Positions 24,935 to 35,540 of a DNA stretch of 64,000 bases are shown piece by piece (position 1 is the stretch's first letter; every line of letters begins with the position of its first letter). Origin of the DNA: Rhodothermia bacterium (GTDB lineage: Bacteria > Bacteroidota > Rhodothermia > Balneolales > Balneolaceae); assembly GCA_030427885.1 (NCBI GenBank), contig JAUICM010000011.1, positions 26,482 to 90,481 of the forward strand. The letters run 5' to 3'. Below the pieces are notes generated by a model that did no database searches, was not told the DNA's origin, and was given only the letters and a program-made list of their open reading frames with translations. Position numbers and translations under genes: made by a program.

Positions 24935-25978
24935 TCAGGTGTATTTCTTAACTGCTACATCATACACACGACGCATACCTTCTTCCAGAGAAAGTTTAGG
25001 TTTCCAGCCGAGTCGTTCACTTACATAATCCATATTACCATAACGGGAGTGAACACCCACCGGTTTGTCCAGCAAAGGTTTTATATCCGGGGTGTATCCT
25101 GCAAATGAAGTGAAAACCTTGATCAGATCCAGAAATGAGGTGAGTTTACCACTACCAATATTAATTGCAGATCCATCAGTGATGTGATCCATTGCAAGCA
25201 GTGTGCAGTCCATAACATCCTCAATATGAACAAAATCACGGCCTTGTTTTCCGGATCCCCACACTTCGAATGGGTTTTCTTTAAGTGCTGCTCGGCGTGC
25301 AATAGCAGGAACCGGGTAGGAAAGGTCCTGATCTTCCCCATATCCGGAGAATGGACGAATACAGGTTACCGATACATCATAATATTTTGCAGCAACGGAA
25401 GCCAGATATTCACCCGTCAGTTTAGACCAGCCGTAGGTCATATCGGGTTGTCCCATTTTACTGAAGTCGATATCACTTTCACTAAGCGCAATTGCATCAG
25501 ATTCAGTTTGAAGATCGATCGGATAAGCCGCACTTGAACTTGGGTACAGAACACGCTCAGGTTTACTCAAGCAGATCCATCTGAAAAATAGCGCGTCAAT
25601 AGCCAGATCCAGTGCAACCTTCATAGGATCACCATCAATTGTAGCTCTTCCACCTACAATGGCCGCAAAATGGAATACATCCTTGAACTTTGGAATATCA
25701 AGACCATAAGAGTTTTTAAAAAATTCAGGGTCATCAATCAGGCAATCAAGGATAAAACGGATATCTCTTTTCAGGAAGATCATGCGTTCGTCTTCCCCAA
25801 AATACTCCAGTCCATTTTCTTCACGGGAAGGAGTTCCTTCCGGCAACCATGTCGAAGGGTGGGTACCCACCGAAAGATCATCGATGAATAGTATAGTATC
25901 GTTAGTAGTTCGGTGAATCCTTTTTACAAAATTACGGCCAACAAAACCGCAGCCACCGGTAATAAGATGATAGTTCAT
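24935..25978 (-). CDS. NAD-dependent epimerase/dehydratase (extended SDR)
   Basis: 347 residues. Rossmann motif TGGCGFVG at 7-14, SSSAAYP near 147-153, catalytic YGWSK (Tyr182, Lys186), and the substrate-side GRDFVHIEDVMDCTLLAM typical of UDP/GDP-sugar epimerases and dehydratases. An insertion around residues 45-100 (LPEGTPSREENGLEYFGEDER) is longer than in GalE. It is the first gene of a two-gene operon with a GT4, suggesting it makes the sugar nucleotide that the GT transfers. The exact reaction is not readable. Confidence 0.87.
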   Translation of the reverse strand: MNYHLITGGCGFVGRNFVKRIHRTTNDTILFIDDLSVGTHPSTWLPEGTPSREENGLEYFGEDERMIFLKRDIRFILDCLIDDPEFFKNSYGLDIPKFKDVFHFAAIVGGRATIDGDPMKVALDLAIDALFFRWICLSKPERVLYPSSSAAYPIDLQTESDAIALSESDIDFSKMGQPDMTYGWSKLTGEYLASVAAKYYDVSVTCIRPFSGYGEDQDLSYPVPAIARRAALKENPFEVWGSGKQGRDFVHIEDVMDCTLLAMDHITDGSAINIGSGKLTSFLDLIKVFTSFAGYTPDIKPLLDKPVGVHSRYGNMDYVSERLGWKPKLSLEEGMRRVYDVAVKKYT

Positions 25979-26096
25979 ATTTATTTATCTGATTATTCCG
26001 CTAAAGATAGCCAATTTCGAAAAAAGCCTGACGAAAAGAAGCAGGTTAATTTTAAAATCCCGTTCTTTACTGGCGACTCAAAAGATAACACATAGT

Positions 26097-27068
26097 ATGA
26101 AGAGATTAGGAATTTTATTGGGATCGTTGATCCTTTCTGCAACGGTACATGCACAAAGCCTTGAAGTTAATGGGACAGCCACTAACCTGAAGCCTATTCT
26201 GGCTCAAGTGAATTCTTCAGGAGTTGTGATCAGTGATTCAGATGGGGCTACCTTAATTACTGCAGATTACAAAGCGGATGGATCAGATCCTTCGGTTGAA
26301 GCTTATCCAATTGTGGGTGGCTCATTTATTGTTCGGGAGAATATTGCCAATTTCCTGATCTTTGATTCCTTTGGAAAGGTAAAGAAGTCGGTTTCCAACA
26401 GTTCACAAAGTGAAGGCGGAGAGTCGATTTCAGAACTGGCAATGGACCCAAATGGTAAAACCATAGTGCTGTACAATCCAAAGATAGTGAATGGAGGTAA
26501 TACGGGATCAGGAGCAAAAAAGATAAGTTTGAGTAGGTCTGATGTGAATCTGTTTTATAGCAGAGATCGTGCTTTAACATCTGTTGAAGTTTCACCAAAT
26601 GGTGAGTTTATAGCTTTTGCTTCAGTTAAGTCAGGTTCTGATGACCAGGTTCAGCTCATGGATCGTTTTGGAAATATTCTGAATACAATTGATTTCGATC
26701 AGGATGTAAAAGGAGTGAGCTTTTCCGAGAGCGGCTTGTATGTTACAATATACTCAGGCGGACGTGCTGCCGTATTTGAGGTTCGTTCCGGTGAAAGAGC
26801 AGGTAGTACCAGTTTCAGGGGTACTTCTTTGGTATATGCCAATTACTCACCAGAAGATAAAACTATAATAGGGCTTACGGGTTCAGGAACCTCAACCATA
26901 AGTGATATTCAGTTGCATGCAGTGAATGTGTCCGCACGAAAGATAGCGAGAGAGGACTTCAGCGGTAATTTGACAAGGATAGGAGCAGCTGGCTTCGAAC
27001 GAAAAGGTTCTGGTCGGTATTCCATTTCCGGCTTTGATAAAGAGCTTAATTTGAGGGCAAGGTTTTAG
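26097..27068 (+). CDS. Secreted beta-propeller-like protein
   Basis: 323 residues with a signal peptide ending in TVHAQS (about residue 20). The rest is beta-rich and repetitive. Blade-like phrases include LTSVEVSPNGEFIAFASVKSG, VKGVSFSESGLYVTIYSGG and LVYANYSPEDKTIIGLTG, which resemble WD40/Tol-B-like strands (SPNGEFIAFAS). No sorting tail or lipobox. Probably periplasmic; function unknown. It stands alone between the divergent SDR-GT operon and the large secreted proteins. Confidence 0.75.
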   Translation: MKRLGILLGSLILSATVHAQSLEVNGTATNLKPILAQVNSSGVVISDSDGATLITADYKADGSDPSVEAYPIVGGSFIVRENIANFLIFDSFGKVKKSVSNSSQSEGGESISELAMDPNGKTIVLYNPKIVNGGNTGSGAKKISLSRSDVNLFYSRDRALTSVEVSPNGEFIAFASVKSGSDDQVQLMDRFGNILNTIDFDQDVKGVSFSESGLYVTIYSGGRAAVFEVRSGERAGSTSFRGTSLVYANYSPEDKTIIGLTGSGTSTISDIQLHAVNVSARKIAREDFSGNLTRIGAAGFERKGSGRYSISGFDKELNLRARF

Positions 27069-27188
27069 TTTCAAAGAAATTTAGATAATAAGCCTTTGAT
27101 TTAACCACTACTTTTTTTTATTTCTCCGAGGTTTTCAATTCATGGGCATGCTGTTTGACTGCTCCCATACACAATCTATCAACTCATT

Positions 27189-30100
27189 ATGAGACATTTA
27201 TTCGGGGTAGCAGTAATCTGGCTTTGCTTTGCTACTAATATTTATTCAAGTCCAGTATCTTATTTTTCTATTCCCGTTCTAAATCGAAACGTTTCAAACT
27301 CTGAAATTTCAAGCGAAAACTTAGAAAGTAGAAACAGAGTTTCTGATGCTAATGAAACTAAATTTAAACCTTTGGTTTTATATAATATCACTTTTGAAGT
27401 TGATCTGAGTGAAGAAATATTAAAAAGAAACTTTGACCCGGAAAATGAAAACCATAAAATCTCAGTAGCTGGAGAATTCAACGGTTGGAGTACAACAGAA
27501 AATTACTTAGTCCAAACTGGAGCATTTAATAAATACAGAGGAGAGGTTGATATTTATGACACGGCAATTCCCGACACTTATCTGTATAAATTTGTTCTCG
27601 ATAATGGAGATTTAGTTTGGGAAAGTATTGAAGAAAGAGTGATTTCCGTCTCAAAATCAGATTCTTTGGACGGTAAATTTCAGAAACTAAATTATTTACG
27701 TAAGGTACCTGTATTTGATAAAATAGGTGAGCCCGATTCGGTAAATCAATGTGATTCAGTTACAAAGCCATGCTTTGAAGACAAGTTTGTTTTATTCTTA
27801 AATGGCGTGAATGTACATATACCGTCAATTGATGGAGAAGTTGTTCATGACCCAAAAGATATAACAGGAGATAATCGTGTTTTTAAAATTAGTTATTCTA
27901 ATTGGGCCGAAAGTGGATTCAGATGGCCGGGTATTGGTGATAGAGACACAGTAGGATTTGACGCAAGTTCCTGGACTGCAGATAACTATGGAGATACAGA
28001 TACACTATTCTTCCGGCTACTATCAAGCCCGGTAAATGAAGGTCAGGACGACTTTTTAGCATTCTTCGATTCACAATCAGAACATGATCCTTTTGCTGGA
28101 GTTGATGATTTACCTTTTAGATTGCGTTGGAAAATTCCTGACTGGGCTCATGATGGAGAATGGCATGATTTTGCAGTACCACTCCCTCCACGTACGGCCG
28201 CTTTGTTAGATTCAGCAAAAGCAGGAAAGAATTATATCGGAGAGGATTTGGAGATTGAGGTCGATAGCTTGTTTATGAATTGGGAATATTCAGGTGCCTG
28301 GGCTTCAGGGTCGGCAACTTTTGTAATGAATAGGACAGATCCAAATTGGGATGAGTTTGATTGGCAGTCAGTAAAATATATTGGTCGTCATGCTGATCAT
28401 GCTAATGGAGGTGATCCCATATACCTTGATTACTTTTCTGTTGGAGTAAGTCCTGAAGAACTAATTGATGAGAAAACAGGCTCTGTAGAAAATGTAGATG
28501 TAATGGCAATAAATGGGATCAATTCGATCTCATGGAGTGGGTTAGAGGAAGCATTTGGATACAATATTTATTTCAGTGAGTCACCAATCCCGGAAGTTTT
28601 TAATCCGGATGATGTTACTTTAATAGGGTATTTAACGAAAGATGAACAGCTTACAATTGATCATGATCTTATTGCTCCTTATGCAGGTTTTAATGAGAAT
28701 TTTACTGCTTACTATGGAATTACTGCACTTTCAGAATTTGGCTCAGAAAGTAATATTGTAACAACTTCAATAACTTCTGACCTGGAAATTGAAGAAAGTT
28801 ATGCTTTTGGACTAAATAGTGCTTCAATTAACGATATTTACCAATCTTTTGCCTCCTCCGGTGAGGATGAAATTTCTCTTTCGGGAGTTGAGATCAGGAG
28901 TATGTTTCCTTCGGGGTATAAACCGTTTTCAATAAATGAAAACAGAAAAATCATCGAAAATGGAACTGGCGGGGATGATGATGAAGATCTTTCCGGGAAA
29001 TTTTGGATAGGATTCGGTTCAACAAATAACGAATTGATTGTTTATGCAGAGATCAAAGACGACTCGTTGGTATTTTTGAATTCGCCGGAAAGTCCAAATT
29101 CCAGTTGGGCTTATGATGGCTGGCAAATAGGGATCGGTAATTATACGCCCTCTTCTTTTATAAAATCTTCAACACATGATCCATTTCAACGTGGTGCGGA
29201 ACCTGACTACCAACTTAGAGCAAGTAATATATTAGGAGGGAATCCATTTATTTATGAAGCATACACTTCTGAAGTTGTACCCAATTCACAAACTATATTT
29301 GAAGAAACCGATTATGGATATCGGTTGTTAACTATCATTAATACGGTACATCTAACAGACAACGTAATCACACAAAATGATACATTATTCAATTTTCCAG
29401 ATTCTTCAGAAATAGCATTATATCCATTCAACATAGCTATAGATGATAATGATGGAGTAAATGGAATCCGTGATACACAAGTATCCTGGTCAAGACTGGC
29501 AGGAGATGATACCTGGTGGAGAGACCCAACTCAATGGCAGACCATAGCATTTGTAGGGAAAAACAGAGTACAGAGTTTAAGCCATTATACAAGTTCATTA
29601 CTTGGTTTAGAATCCAAAGAGGGGTTTCTGAGTGATACTATGAGTTTTGGGATCGAACTTTCAAAACCGGGTGATGAGCCCATTGAATCATTTCAGTTTG
29701 ATATAGAGTTTGACACATCGAAGGTGAGTCTAGAGTCTATTGAACAAGATGGATTCTTGTCCGAAGGCTTTACTATCGTAACAAATGACTCCATTCCAGG
29801 AGTCCTGAAAGTATCTGCCGCTGGAGCTTCCGGCGTCGAAACAGAGGGTATTTTATATGGAATGCATATAATTCCTAAAACAGCAGACGAAAGTAATGTT
29901 TCACTTAAGGAAATATTCATCAATGAAGAGAAGCATGACCCATTGAGTGCCACTCTTAAGTTTTTTGAGCGACTTTGTGGAGATGTTACAAATGATCGTT
30001 CTATAAGTGCTCTGGATGCAACGTTTATTCTTCGAAACACGGTTTTCCTTGAGCCTCAGTTTCCATTGGTTGAATTGGATTCAATAGCCGCCGATGTAAC

Positions 30101-30827
30101 AGGTAATGGCGACATCACCGCCTTTGATGCTGCAAAAGTGCTTCAATACGATATCGGGCTTATAGAAACATTATCGTGCGGAGGAAGCCTTGGAAAGTCA
30201 GCACAGGCAGCTTCAAAAGCCAGATGGGAAATTGTTTACGAGGATGAGTCAAGCCTTGAAGTTATGATCGATTATTCTGCGAGTAATCTGGAAATCAGCT
30301 CTATGGAACTTCTGCTAGAACTTCCAAACGAAATTAGCTTCAAAAATATTGAGGGTCTTCAAAAGGGCTGGACAGAAACTTCGAATACGAAAAATAGAAA
30401 GTCATTCATCTCAGCATTTGGCCTGGCTCCACTCGAGAAGAAAACAATGAAAGCAGTGTTCACCAAGAACAACAATGAATTGGTATCTGGATTAGAGGGA
30501 GAGTTGATGTTCAATGAATCTGTCCCTGTGAAACTACCTAAGATATTGCAGACTGAAATTCCGGAAGAATTTGCTTTGGAGTACAATTATCCGAATCCAT
30601 TCAACCCGGAAACGAATATTGCCTATGCCTTGCCTGAGCGGGTAAAAGTTGAATTGTCGATCTATAATATACTTGGCCAAAAGGTAGCTGAATTGGTGAA
30701 CACAGTTCAGGAACCGGGCAAATACAGCGTAAGATGGGATGCATCTCGGATGTCAAGCGGTGTTTACTTTTACAGGATCTCTGCAGGTAAATTCGCTTCC
30801 TCTAAAAAAATGATGTTGATCAAGTAG
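27189..30827 (+). CDS. T9SS-sorted multidomain protein with carbohydrate-binding, cohesin-like and dockerin-like modules
   Basis: 1212 residues. A signal peptide (to about 21) is followed by an AMPK/CBM48-like glycogen-binding module around ISVAGEFNGWS (about 70-145). A beta-sandwich region follows (170-420), then a fibronectin III-like domain (about 434-528) and a CBM9/DOMON-like domain (603-788; AYDGWQIGIG, WWRDPTQW). A cohesin-like domain (about 806-920; PIESFQFDIEFDTSKVSL) precedes two dockerin-type calcium loops near residues 930 and 974 (DVTNDRSISALDATFILR; DVTGNGDITAFDAAKVLQ). The C-terminal T9SS domain starts near YPNPFNP (1132). The DNA is visibly AT-richer than its neighbours. The next gene starts 2 bases after the stop. 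Likely a surface-attached polysaccharide-binding scaffold. Confidence 0.82.
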   Translation: MRHLFGVAVIWLCFATNIYSSPVSYFSIPVLNRNVSNSEISSENLESRNRVSDANETKFKPLVLYNITFEVDLSEEILKRNFDPENENHKISVAGEFNGWSTTENYLVQTGAFNKYRGEVDIYDTAIPDTYLYKFVLDNGDLVWESIEERVISVSKSDSLDGKFQKLNYLRKVPVFDKIGEPDSVNQCDSVTKPCFEDKFVLFLNGVNVHIPSIDGEVVHDPKDITGDNRVFKISYSNWAESGFRWPGIGDRDTVGFDASSWTADNYGDTDTLFFRLLSSPVNEGQDDFLAFFDSQSEHDPFAGVDDLPFRLRWKIPDWAHDGEWHDFAVPLPPRTAALLDSAKAGKNYIGEDLEIEVDSLFMNWEYSGAWASGSATFVMNRTDPNWDEFDWQSVKYIGRHADHANGGDPIYLDYFSVGVSPEELIDEKTGSVENVDVMAINGINSISWSGLEEAFGYNIYFSESPIPEVFNPDDVTLIGYLTKDEQLTIDHDLIAPYAGFNENFTAYYGITALSEFGSESNIVTTSITSDLEIEESYAFGLNSASINDIYQSFASSGEDEISLSGVEIRSMFPSGYKPFSINENRKIIENGTGGDDDEDLSGKFWIGFGSTNNELIVYAEIKDDSLVFLNSPESPNSSWAYDGWQIGIGNYTPSSFIKSSTHDPFQRGAEPDYQLRASNILGGNPFIYEAYTSEVVPNSQTIFEETDYGYRLLTIINTVHLTDNVITQNDTLFNFPDSSEIALYPFNIAIDDNDGVNGIRDTQVSWSRLAGDDTWWRDPTQWQTIAFVGKNRVQSLSHYTSSLLGLESKEGFLSDTMSFGIELSKPGDEPIESFQFDIEFDTSKVSLESIEQDGFLSEGFTIVTNDSIPGVLKVSAAGASGVETEGILYGMHIIPKTADESNVSLKEIFINEEKHDPLSATLKFFERLCGDVTNDRSISALDATFILRNTVFLEPQFPLVELDSIAADVTGNGDITAFDAAKVLQYDIGLIETLSCGGSLGKSAQAASKARWEIVYEDESSLEVMIDYSASNLEISSMELLLELPNEISFKNIEGLQKGWTETSNTKNRKSFISAFGLAPLEKKTMKAVFTKNNNELVSGLEGELMFNESVPVKLPKILQTEIPEEFALEYNYPNPFNPETNIAYALPERVKVELSIYNILGQKVAELVNTVQEPGKYSVRWDASRMSSGVYFYRISAGKFASSKKMMLIK

Positions 30828-30829
30828 CT

Positions 30830-32719
30830 ATGAAAAAAACGATATTATTATTGCTGATTCAGTTATTTGGGGTTGTGTTGCATGCACAGGTAAACCTGAG
30901 TATGCCAGATACAGTAATCAGCAGAGAATTGGAACAACTAATGATCCCTGTAAAAATCTCTGATATAGGTGAGGATGATATTTACGGTTTTTCGTTAGAG
31001 CTTGGTTTCGATCCTGAAGTTATATCTATAACAGGTTTTTCTCAGGAGAACACGTTAAGTCCTTCCTTTCTAATATTTGATAATGCAGGTAATTACGGAT
31101 TATATCTTATTTCAGGGGCAGGTTCGGAGGCGATTGGTCACGAAGGAGTGCTGATTGTTCTGGAGCTTGCTATTCTTGATACTGGTTCTACCACATTGGA
31201 GTTTTCCCAAGTCAAGCTGAATGAAGGATCCCCCGCTGTAAACCCAACTGATGGTCTGATTAAAATTGTGCAGCCTCCGGCTAGCCCGGATCTTCAATCT
31301 CCAAAAACAGAGGGACTGGTAGAGAAAGATCTTACCCTGCTATGGTCTGCCGAACCAACAGCGAAAGAGTATAACATTCAGGTCTCGACAAATAGCAATT
31401 TTGACGTACTGGTGATGAACCAGCAGCTGGAAACCAATGAGATCGCTCTGAGTACTCTTGATTTTGATACCCAATATTACTGGAGGGTTCGTACTCAGAA
31501 TGAATTAGGTTATAGCAATTGGTCCGGATCGAGAAGTTTTACAACACGTAAACAGATTCCGGGAGCTCCATCTCTGATTGGCCCTGAGGATGTAGCTGGG
31601 GATCAGAGTACAGAATTGAGTCTGATCTGGAGTCAGTCTGCTCGTGCAGATTCTTTCCGCGTGCAGGTTTCACTTCAGGATGACTTTACAAGCCTGATGA
31701 CCGATTCTGTGGTGACAGATTCCATACTTTTTGTATCGGGATTAGATTTCCTGCAAACCTATTATTGGAGGATAAAGGGATTGAATAATGGGGGAGAGAG
31801 TGAATGGTCAGAAGCGTTCTCATTTACAGTCATGGAAAAGCCCAATACTTTTCCTATCGTTTCTTCTCCGCTAGGGAAACGTATACTTTCAGAAGACTTT
31901 GATGAATTTATAATTGCAAAGCTCGATACCGTATTTTCAGACCTTGAGTCAAATTCTTTGAATTATGAAATACAAATACTTGACGAAGAGATCTTAAGAA
32001 TTGGACTCAATGGGGGGCAACTTCGTCTGATTCCGATAGAAAATAGTTATGGTAATACAGAAATAATTGTAAAGGCTACGGATGGAAACCAGGCTTCAGT
32101 ATTTGATACCTTAACAATAACTGTAGAGTCAGTAAATGACTTGCCATATATAGGAGAGCTTCCGGATACTGTTGTGTTTATTGCTGGAGAAATATACAAA
32201 CTTGAGGGTTTGCTGGATCTGATAGGGGATATAGAAAATCAGATAAATGATTTGATTCTAAGTATTGAATTGGAAAGTAATTTTGACTTATTGGCAACTC
32301 TGGACCAAACCGAAGGTTCGGTTACAATAACAGGGGAAGTGGGTACGGGAATCCTAAAGATAAAGGTAACTGATCAGGATGGAGGTGAAGCAACAGCATC
32401 GGTACAAATTGAAGTAATATTACTGGAATCATCAGAAGATCAGCCAGCTATTGCTGAAAAAGTTACACTTTCTCAAAACTACCCAAACCCTTTCAACCCG
32501 TCTACAATTATCAGTTTTACACTTCCGCAATATTCTGAAGTAAGTTTAAAGGTATTCGATCTGGCAGGGAGGCAGGTTATAACAGTTATTGATAAGAGAA
32601 TGGGGGCAGGGAAACATTCTGTTTCATTTGATGCTTCAAAACTAACTTCAGGTATCTATTTTTACCGTTTGGTGACGAGTGGTTTTACTGAAACGAAACA
32701 AATGATGCTGATCAAATAA
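30830..32719 (+). CDS. T9SS-sorted cohesin-like/fibronectin III surface protein
   Basis: 629 residues. Signal peptide to VVLHAQ (about 20). Cohesin-like domain at about 22-148 (IPVKISDIGEDDIYGFSLELGFDPEVISITG, AILDTGSTTLEFSQVKLNEG). Two fibronectin III-like repeats (about 150-245 and 246-340; each ends YYWR(V/I)...GYSNWSGSRSFT or SEWSEAFSF). Two cadherin/Ig-like stretches (340-535) follow. The T9SS C-terminal domain begins at YPNPFNPSTII near 550 and ends MMLIK. Translationally adjacent to the dockerin-bearing gene upstream, so the two products may bind each other outside the cell. Confidence 0.84.
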   Translation: MKKTILLLLIQLFGVVLHAQVNLSMPDTVISRELEQLMIPVKISDIGEDDIYGFSLELGFDPEVISITGFSQENTLSPSFLIFDNAGNYGLYLISGAGSEAIGHEGVLIVLELAILDTGSTTLEFSQVKLNEGSPAVNPTDGLIKIVQPPASPDLQSPKTEGLVEKDLTLLWSAEPTAKEYNIQVSTNSNFDVLVMNQQLETNEIALSTLDFDTQYYWRVRTQNELGYSNWSGSRSFTTRKQIPGAPSLIGPEDVAGDQSTELSLIWSQSARADSFRVQVSLQDDFTSLMTDSVVTDSILFVSGLDFLQTYYWRIKGLNNGGESEWSEAFSFTVMEKPNTFPIVSSPLGKRILSEDFDEFIIAKLDTVFSDLESNSLNYEIQILDEEILRIGLNGGQLRLIPIENSYGNTEIIVKATDGNQASVFDTLTITVESVNDLPYIGELPDTVVFIAGEIYKLEGLLDLIGDIENQINDLILSIELESNFDLLATLDQTEGSVTITGEVGTGILKIKVTDQDGGEATASVQIEVILLESSEDQPAIAEKVTLSQNYPNPFNPSTIISFTLPQYSEVSLKVFDLAGRQVITVIDKRMGAGKHSVSFDASKLTSGIYFYRLVTSGFTETKQMMLIK

Positions 32720-32750
32720 AAAAAGCCCGATTCAAAGAACCGGGCTTAAT
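32720..32750. terminator. Bidirectional terminator between surface protein and clpC
   Basis: Perfect 7-base arms AAGCCCG (32723-32729) and CGGGCTT (32741-32747) around an 11-base loop, with A-rich sequence before and T/A after. It lies between two convergent genes, so it can end both transcripts. Confidence 0.75.
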
Positions 32751-32792
32751 TCGTAATTTGTTAATCCTTATTCAGGATTCATTCATTATTCT

Positions 32793-35405
32793 TCAGGCTT
32801 CTTTAGCCTCTTCAGATTCGTCTTTCGTTTCCTCTGATTCGGACTCAGCCCCAGACTTATTGGAAGATTTTGTTTCTTCAGCAGCTTTTGTATCAGGTTT
32901 GGTCCAATCGAACTCAAGATCATCACGTGATTTGTTCATCTTGATCTTGATGGTAGAACCTGTTTCCTTCTTATGCTCAAGCAGCTCTTCCGCTAAAGGG
33001 TCTTCAATGTATTTCTGGATGGCACGTTTAAGTGGACGAGCTCCATACTTTTGATCGAATCCTTTTTCAGTGATGAAGTCTTTTGCACCTTTAGTGATTT
33101 CGATATTGAATCCAACATCACGGATCCTGGCAAAGAGTTCTTCACTAAGAATATCGATGATCTGGAAGATATCTTGTTTCTCCAGTGGCTTGAATGTGAT
33201 CACATCATCGATGCGGTTCAGGAATTCAGGGTTGAACACTTTTTTAAGTGCATCCTGAATAGTGGTCTTCATCTTTGCGTAATCGAACGCTGTTTCGTTC
33301 ACATCACCAAAACCAATTCCTTTACCCATGTTACGGATATCCCGTGCTCCGATATTGGAAGTCATGATAATAATGGTGTTCCGGAAGTCTACACGGCGAC
33401 CAAGGCTGTCGGTGAGGATACCATCGTCCAGAACCTGTAACAGGATATTGAATACGTCAGGGTGTGCTTTCTCGATCTCATCAAGAAGTACAACACTGTA
33501 AGGCTTACGGCGTACTTTTTCAGTAAGTACTCCACCTTCTTCATACCCTACATAGCCCGGAGGGGCTCCGATCAATCGGGATACGGAGAACTTCTCCATG
33601 TACTCACTCATATCAATTCGGATGAGCGTGTCATCTTTATCAAACAGATATTTAGCAAGAACTTTGGCCATCTCAGTTTTACCAACTCCTGTTGGTCCTA
33701 AAAAGATGAACGAACCAATCGGTCTGGATGGATCTTTCAATCCGGCTCGGGTTCGTTGGATAGCTTTGGTTAGTTTGACGATCGCTTCTTCCTGCCCTAT
33801 CACTTTACCAGCAAGGCTTTCCTTCATTTTCAGAAGTTTCTGACCTTCATTTTGGCTGATCTTATTCACAGGTACGCCACTCATCATGGCAATAACAGAA
33901 GCAACGTCATCTTCGGTAACATCAAAAACGATGCTTTCAGATTCTTTTTCCCACTCACGCTGTGCAACTTCAAGATCTTCGATAAGTCTTTTCTCTTTAT
34001 CACGGAGTCTTGCAGCTTCTTCAAAGCGCTGTTTTTTTACCATTGAGTTTTTCTCAATGCTGGTACTTTCAATTTCTTCTTCCAGCTCGATGATATGTTT
34101 TGGAACGGTAATGTTTGCAAGATGAACCCGGGCTCCTGCTTCATCAAGAGCATCAATAGCTTTATCCGGAAGGAAGTGGTCGGTAACGTATCGATCGGTG
34201 AGTTTAACACACGCTTCGATTGCTTCAACACCATAATTCACGCTATGGTGCTTCTCGTACTTTCCTTTGATCTGATTCAGGATCTCAATGGTTTCTTCTG
34301 CTGTGGTAGGATCAACCATGATCTTCTGGAAACGTCGCTCTAATGCACCGTCTTTTTCAATGAACTGACGATATTCATTTAGCGTGGTAGCACCAATTGC
34401 CTGGATATCGCCACGGGCAAGAGCCGGTTTAAGCATATTTGAGGCATCAAGTGAGCCACTGGCTCCACCAGCTCCTACAATAGTATGAAGCTCATCAATA
34501 AACAGGATCACATTATCGGTTTTTTCCAATTCTGTCATCACTGCTTTCATGCGTTCCTCAAATTGACCGCGGTATTTTGTTCCGGCAACCAGAGCTGCTA
34601 GATCAAGGGCGATCACTCTTTTATCGTAGAGAACACGCGATACTTTTCGCTGAATAATACGGGCTGCAAGTCCCTCAGCAATAGCAGTTTTACCAACACC
34701 CGGTTCCCCGATAAGAACAGGGTTGTTCTTTTTACGTCTGCTCAATACCTGAGCAACACGTTCAATTTCTTTGTCCCGGCCAATGATAGGATCTAGTTTT
34801 CCCTCTTCGGCCATTTGTGTGAGGTCGCGCCCGAAATTATCGAGCACGGGTGTTTTTGATTTATCCATTCGCTTTTCTCTCGCACTACCTGTTCCTGATG
34901 ATCCCTTAGGTGAAGGAGAAGAGGTGCTCGCTGAAACTGACGAAGCATCGTCGAATTCTTCCCGGGATTTGCCTGAAATAATAAGATCCAGTTCTTCACG
35001 AACTGCATCATAAGAAACGCTGAACTGCTGAAGGATCTGAGCAGCAATATTTTCATCATCTCTTAACAGAGATAGTAACAGATGTTCTGTTCCGATGGTG
35101 TCACTCTTATAGAGTTTTGCTTCCAGATAAGTGATACGTAATACTTTCTCAGCCTGCTTGGTTAATGGAATATTACCAACAGTAACTGATCCTCCGGTTC
35201 CACGAACTGTGTCTTCGATGGTCTTTTTTAGTTTAAAAAGATCGCAATCAAGATTCTTTAAAATGCGAACCGCAACGCCGTCTCCTAAACGAACAATTCC
35301 TAATATTAAATGTTCTGTTCCAATATAGTCGTGCCCCAAGCGCAGAGCTTCTTCTCTGCTAAACTGGATAACATCACGAACTTTACTTGAAAAATTACCC
35401 TCCAT
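32793..35405 (-). CDS. clpC: ATP-dependent Clp protease ATPase subunit ClpC
   Basis: Hsp100 unfoldase that feeds ClpP. 870 residues. Double Clp-N repeats ([23 protein letters not shown] and [17 protein letters not shown]). Walker A GEPGVGKT near 232 and GPTGVGKT near 570, Walker [11 protein letters not shown] and [18 protein letters not shown]-like middle region ([20 protein letters not shown]) marks ClpC rather than ClpA/B. An acidic Ser/Glu-rich tail of about 30 residues ends the protein. The ATG is preceded by AAGAGGA. No clpP lies nearby. Convergent with the surface-protein unit. Confidence 0.96.
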   Translation of the reverse strand: MEGNFSSKVRDVIQFSREEALRLGHDYIGTEHLILGIVRLGDGVAVRILKNLDCDLFKLKKTIEDTVRGTGGSVTVGNIPLTKQAEKVLRITYLEAKLYKSDTIGTEHLLLSLLRDDENIAAQILQQFSVSYDAVREELDLIISGKSREEFDDASSVSASTSSPSPKGSSGTGSAREKRMDKSKTPVLDNFGRDLTQMAEEGKLDPIIGRDKEIERVAQVLSRRKKNNPVLIGEPGVGKTAIAEGLAARIIQRKVSRVLYDKRVIALDLAALVAGTKYRGQFEERMKAVMTELEKTDNVILFIDELHTIVGAGGASGSLDASNMLKPALARGDIQAIGATTLNEYRQFIEKDGALERRFQKIMVDPTTAEETIEILNQIKGKYEKHHSVNYGVEAIEACVKLTDRYVTDHFLPDKAIDALDEAGARVHLANITVPKHIIELEEEIESTSIEKNSMVKKQRFEEAARLRDKEKRLIEDLEVAQREWEKESESIVFDVTEDDVASVIAMMSGVPVNKISQNEGQKLLKMKESLAGKVIGQEEAIVKLTKAIQRTRAGLKDPSRPIGSFIFLGPTGVGKTEMAKVLAKYLFDKDDTLIRIDMSEYMEKFSVSRLIGAPPGYVGYEEGGVLTEKVRRKPYSVVLLDEIEKAHPDVFNILLQVLDDGILTDSLGRRVDFRNTIIIMTSNIGARDIRNMGKGIGFGDVNETAFDYAKMKTTIQDALKKVFNPEFLNRIDDVITFKPLEKQDIFQIIDILSEELFARIRDVGFNIEITKGAKDFITEKGFDQKYGARPLKRAIQKYIEDPLAEELLEHKKETGSTIKIKMNKSRDDLEFDWTKPDTKAAEETKSSNKSGAESESEETKDESEEAKEA

Positions 35406-35540
35406 GTGATAAGTCCTCTTAAATGATAAAATAATTCTATTCTTCTAGGGCAAAAAACGAGCCAAACGTCAATTTAGTTCATTCTGAAACGAATGTAGTA
35501 GAGCAGGTAAGTAAAAGCAAACAAAATGAAGGAGTATTCT

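Noticed and set aside
22680..32793. Integrative element with att sites at the tRNA cluster
   Set aside because: No integrase or flanking tRNA fragment duplication was seen; the two full tRNA-Glu genes are intact genes rather than an attachment-site fragment.
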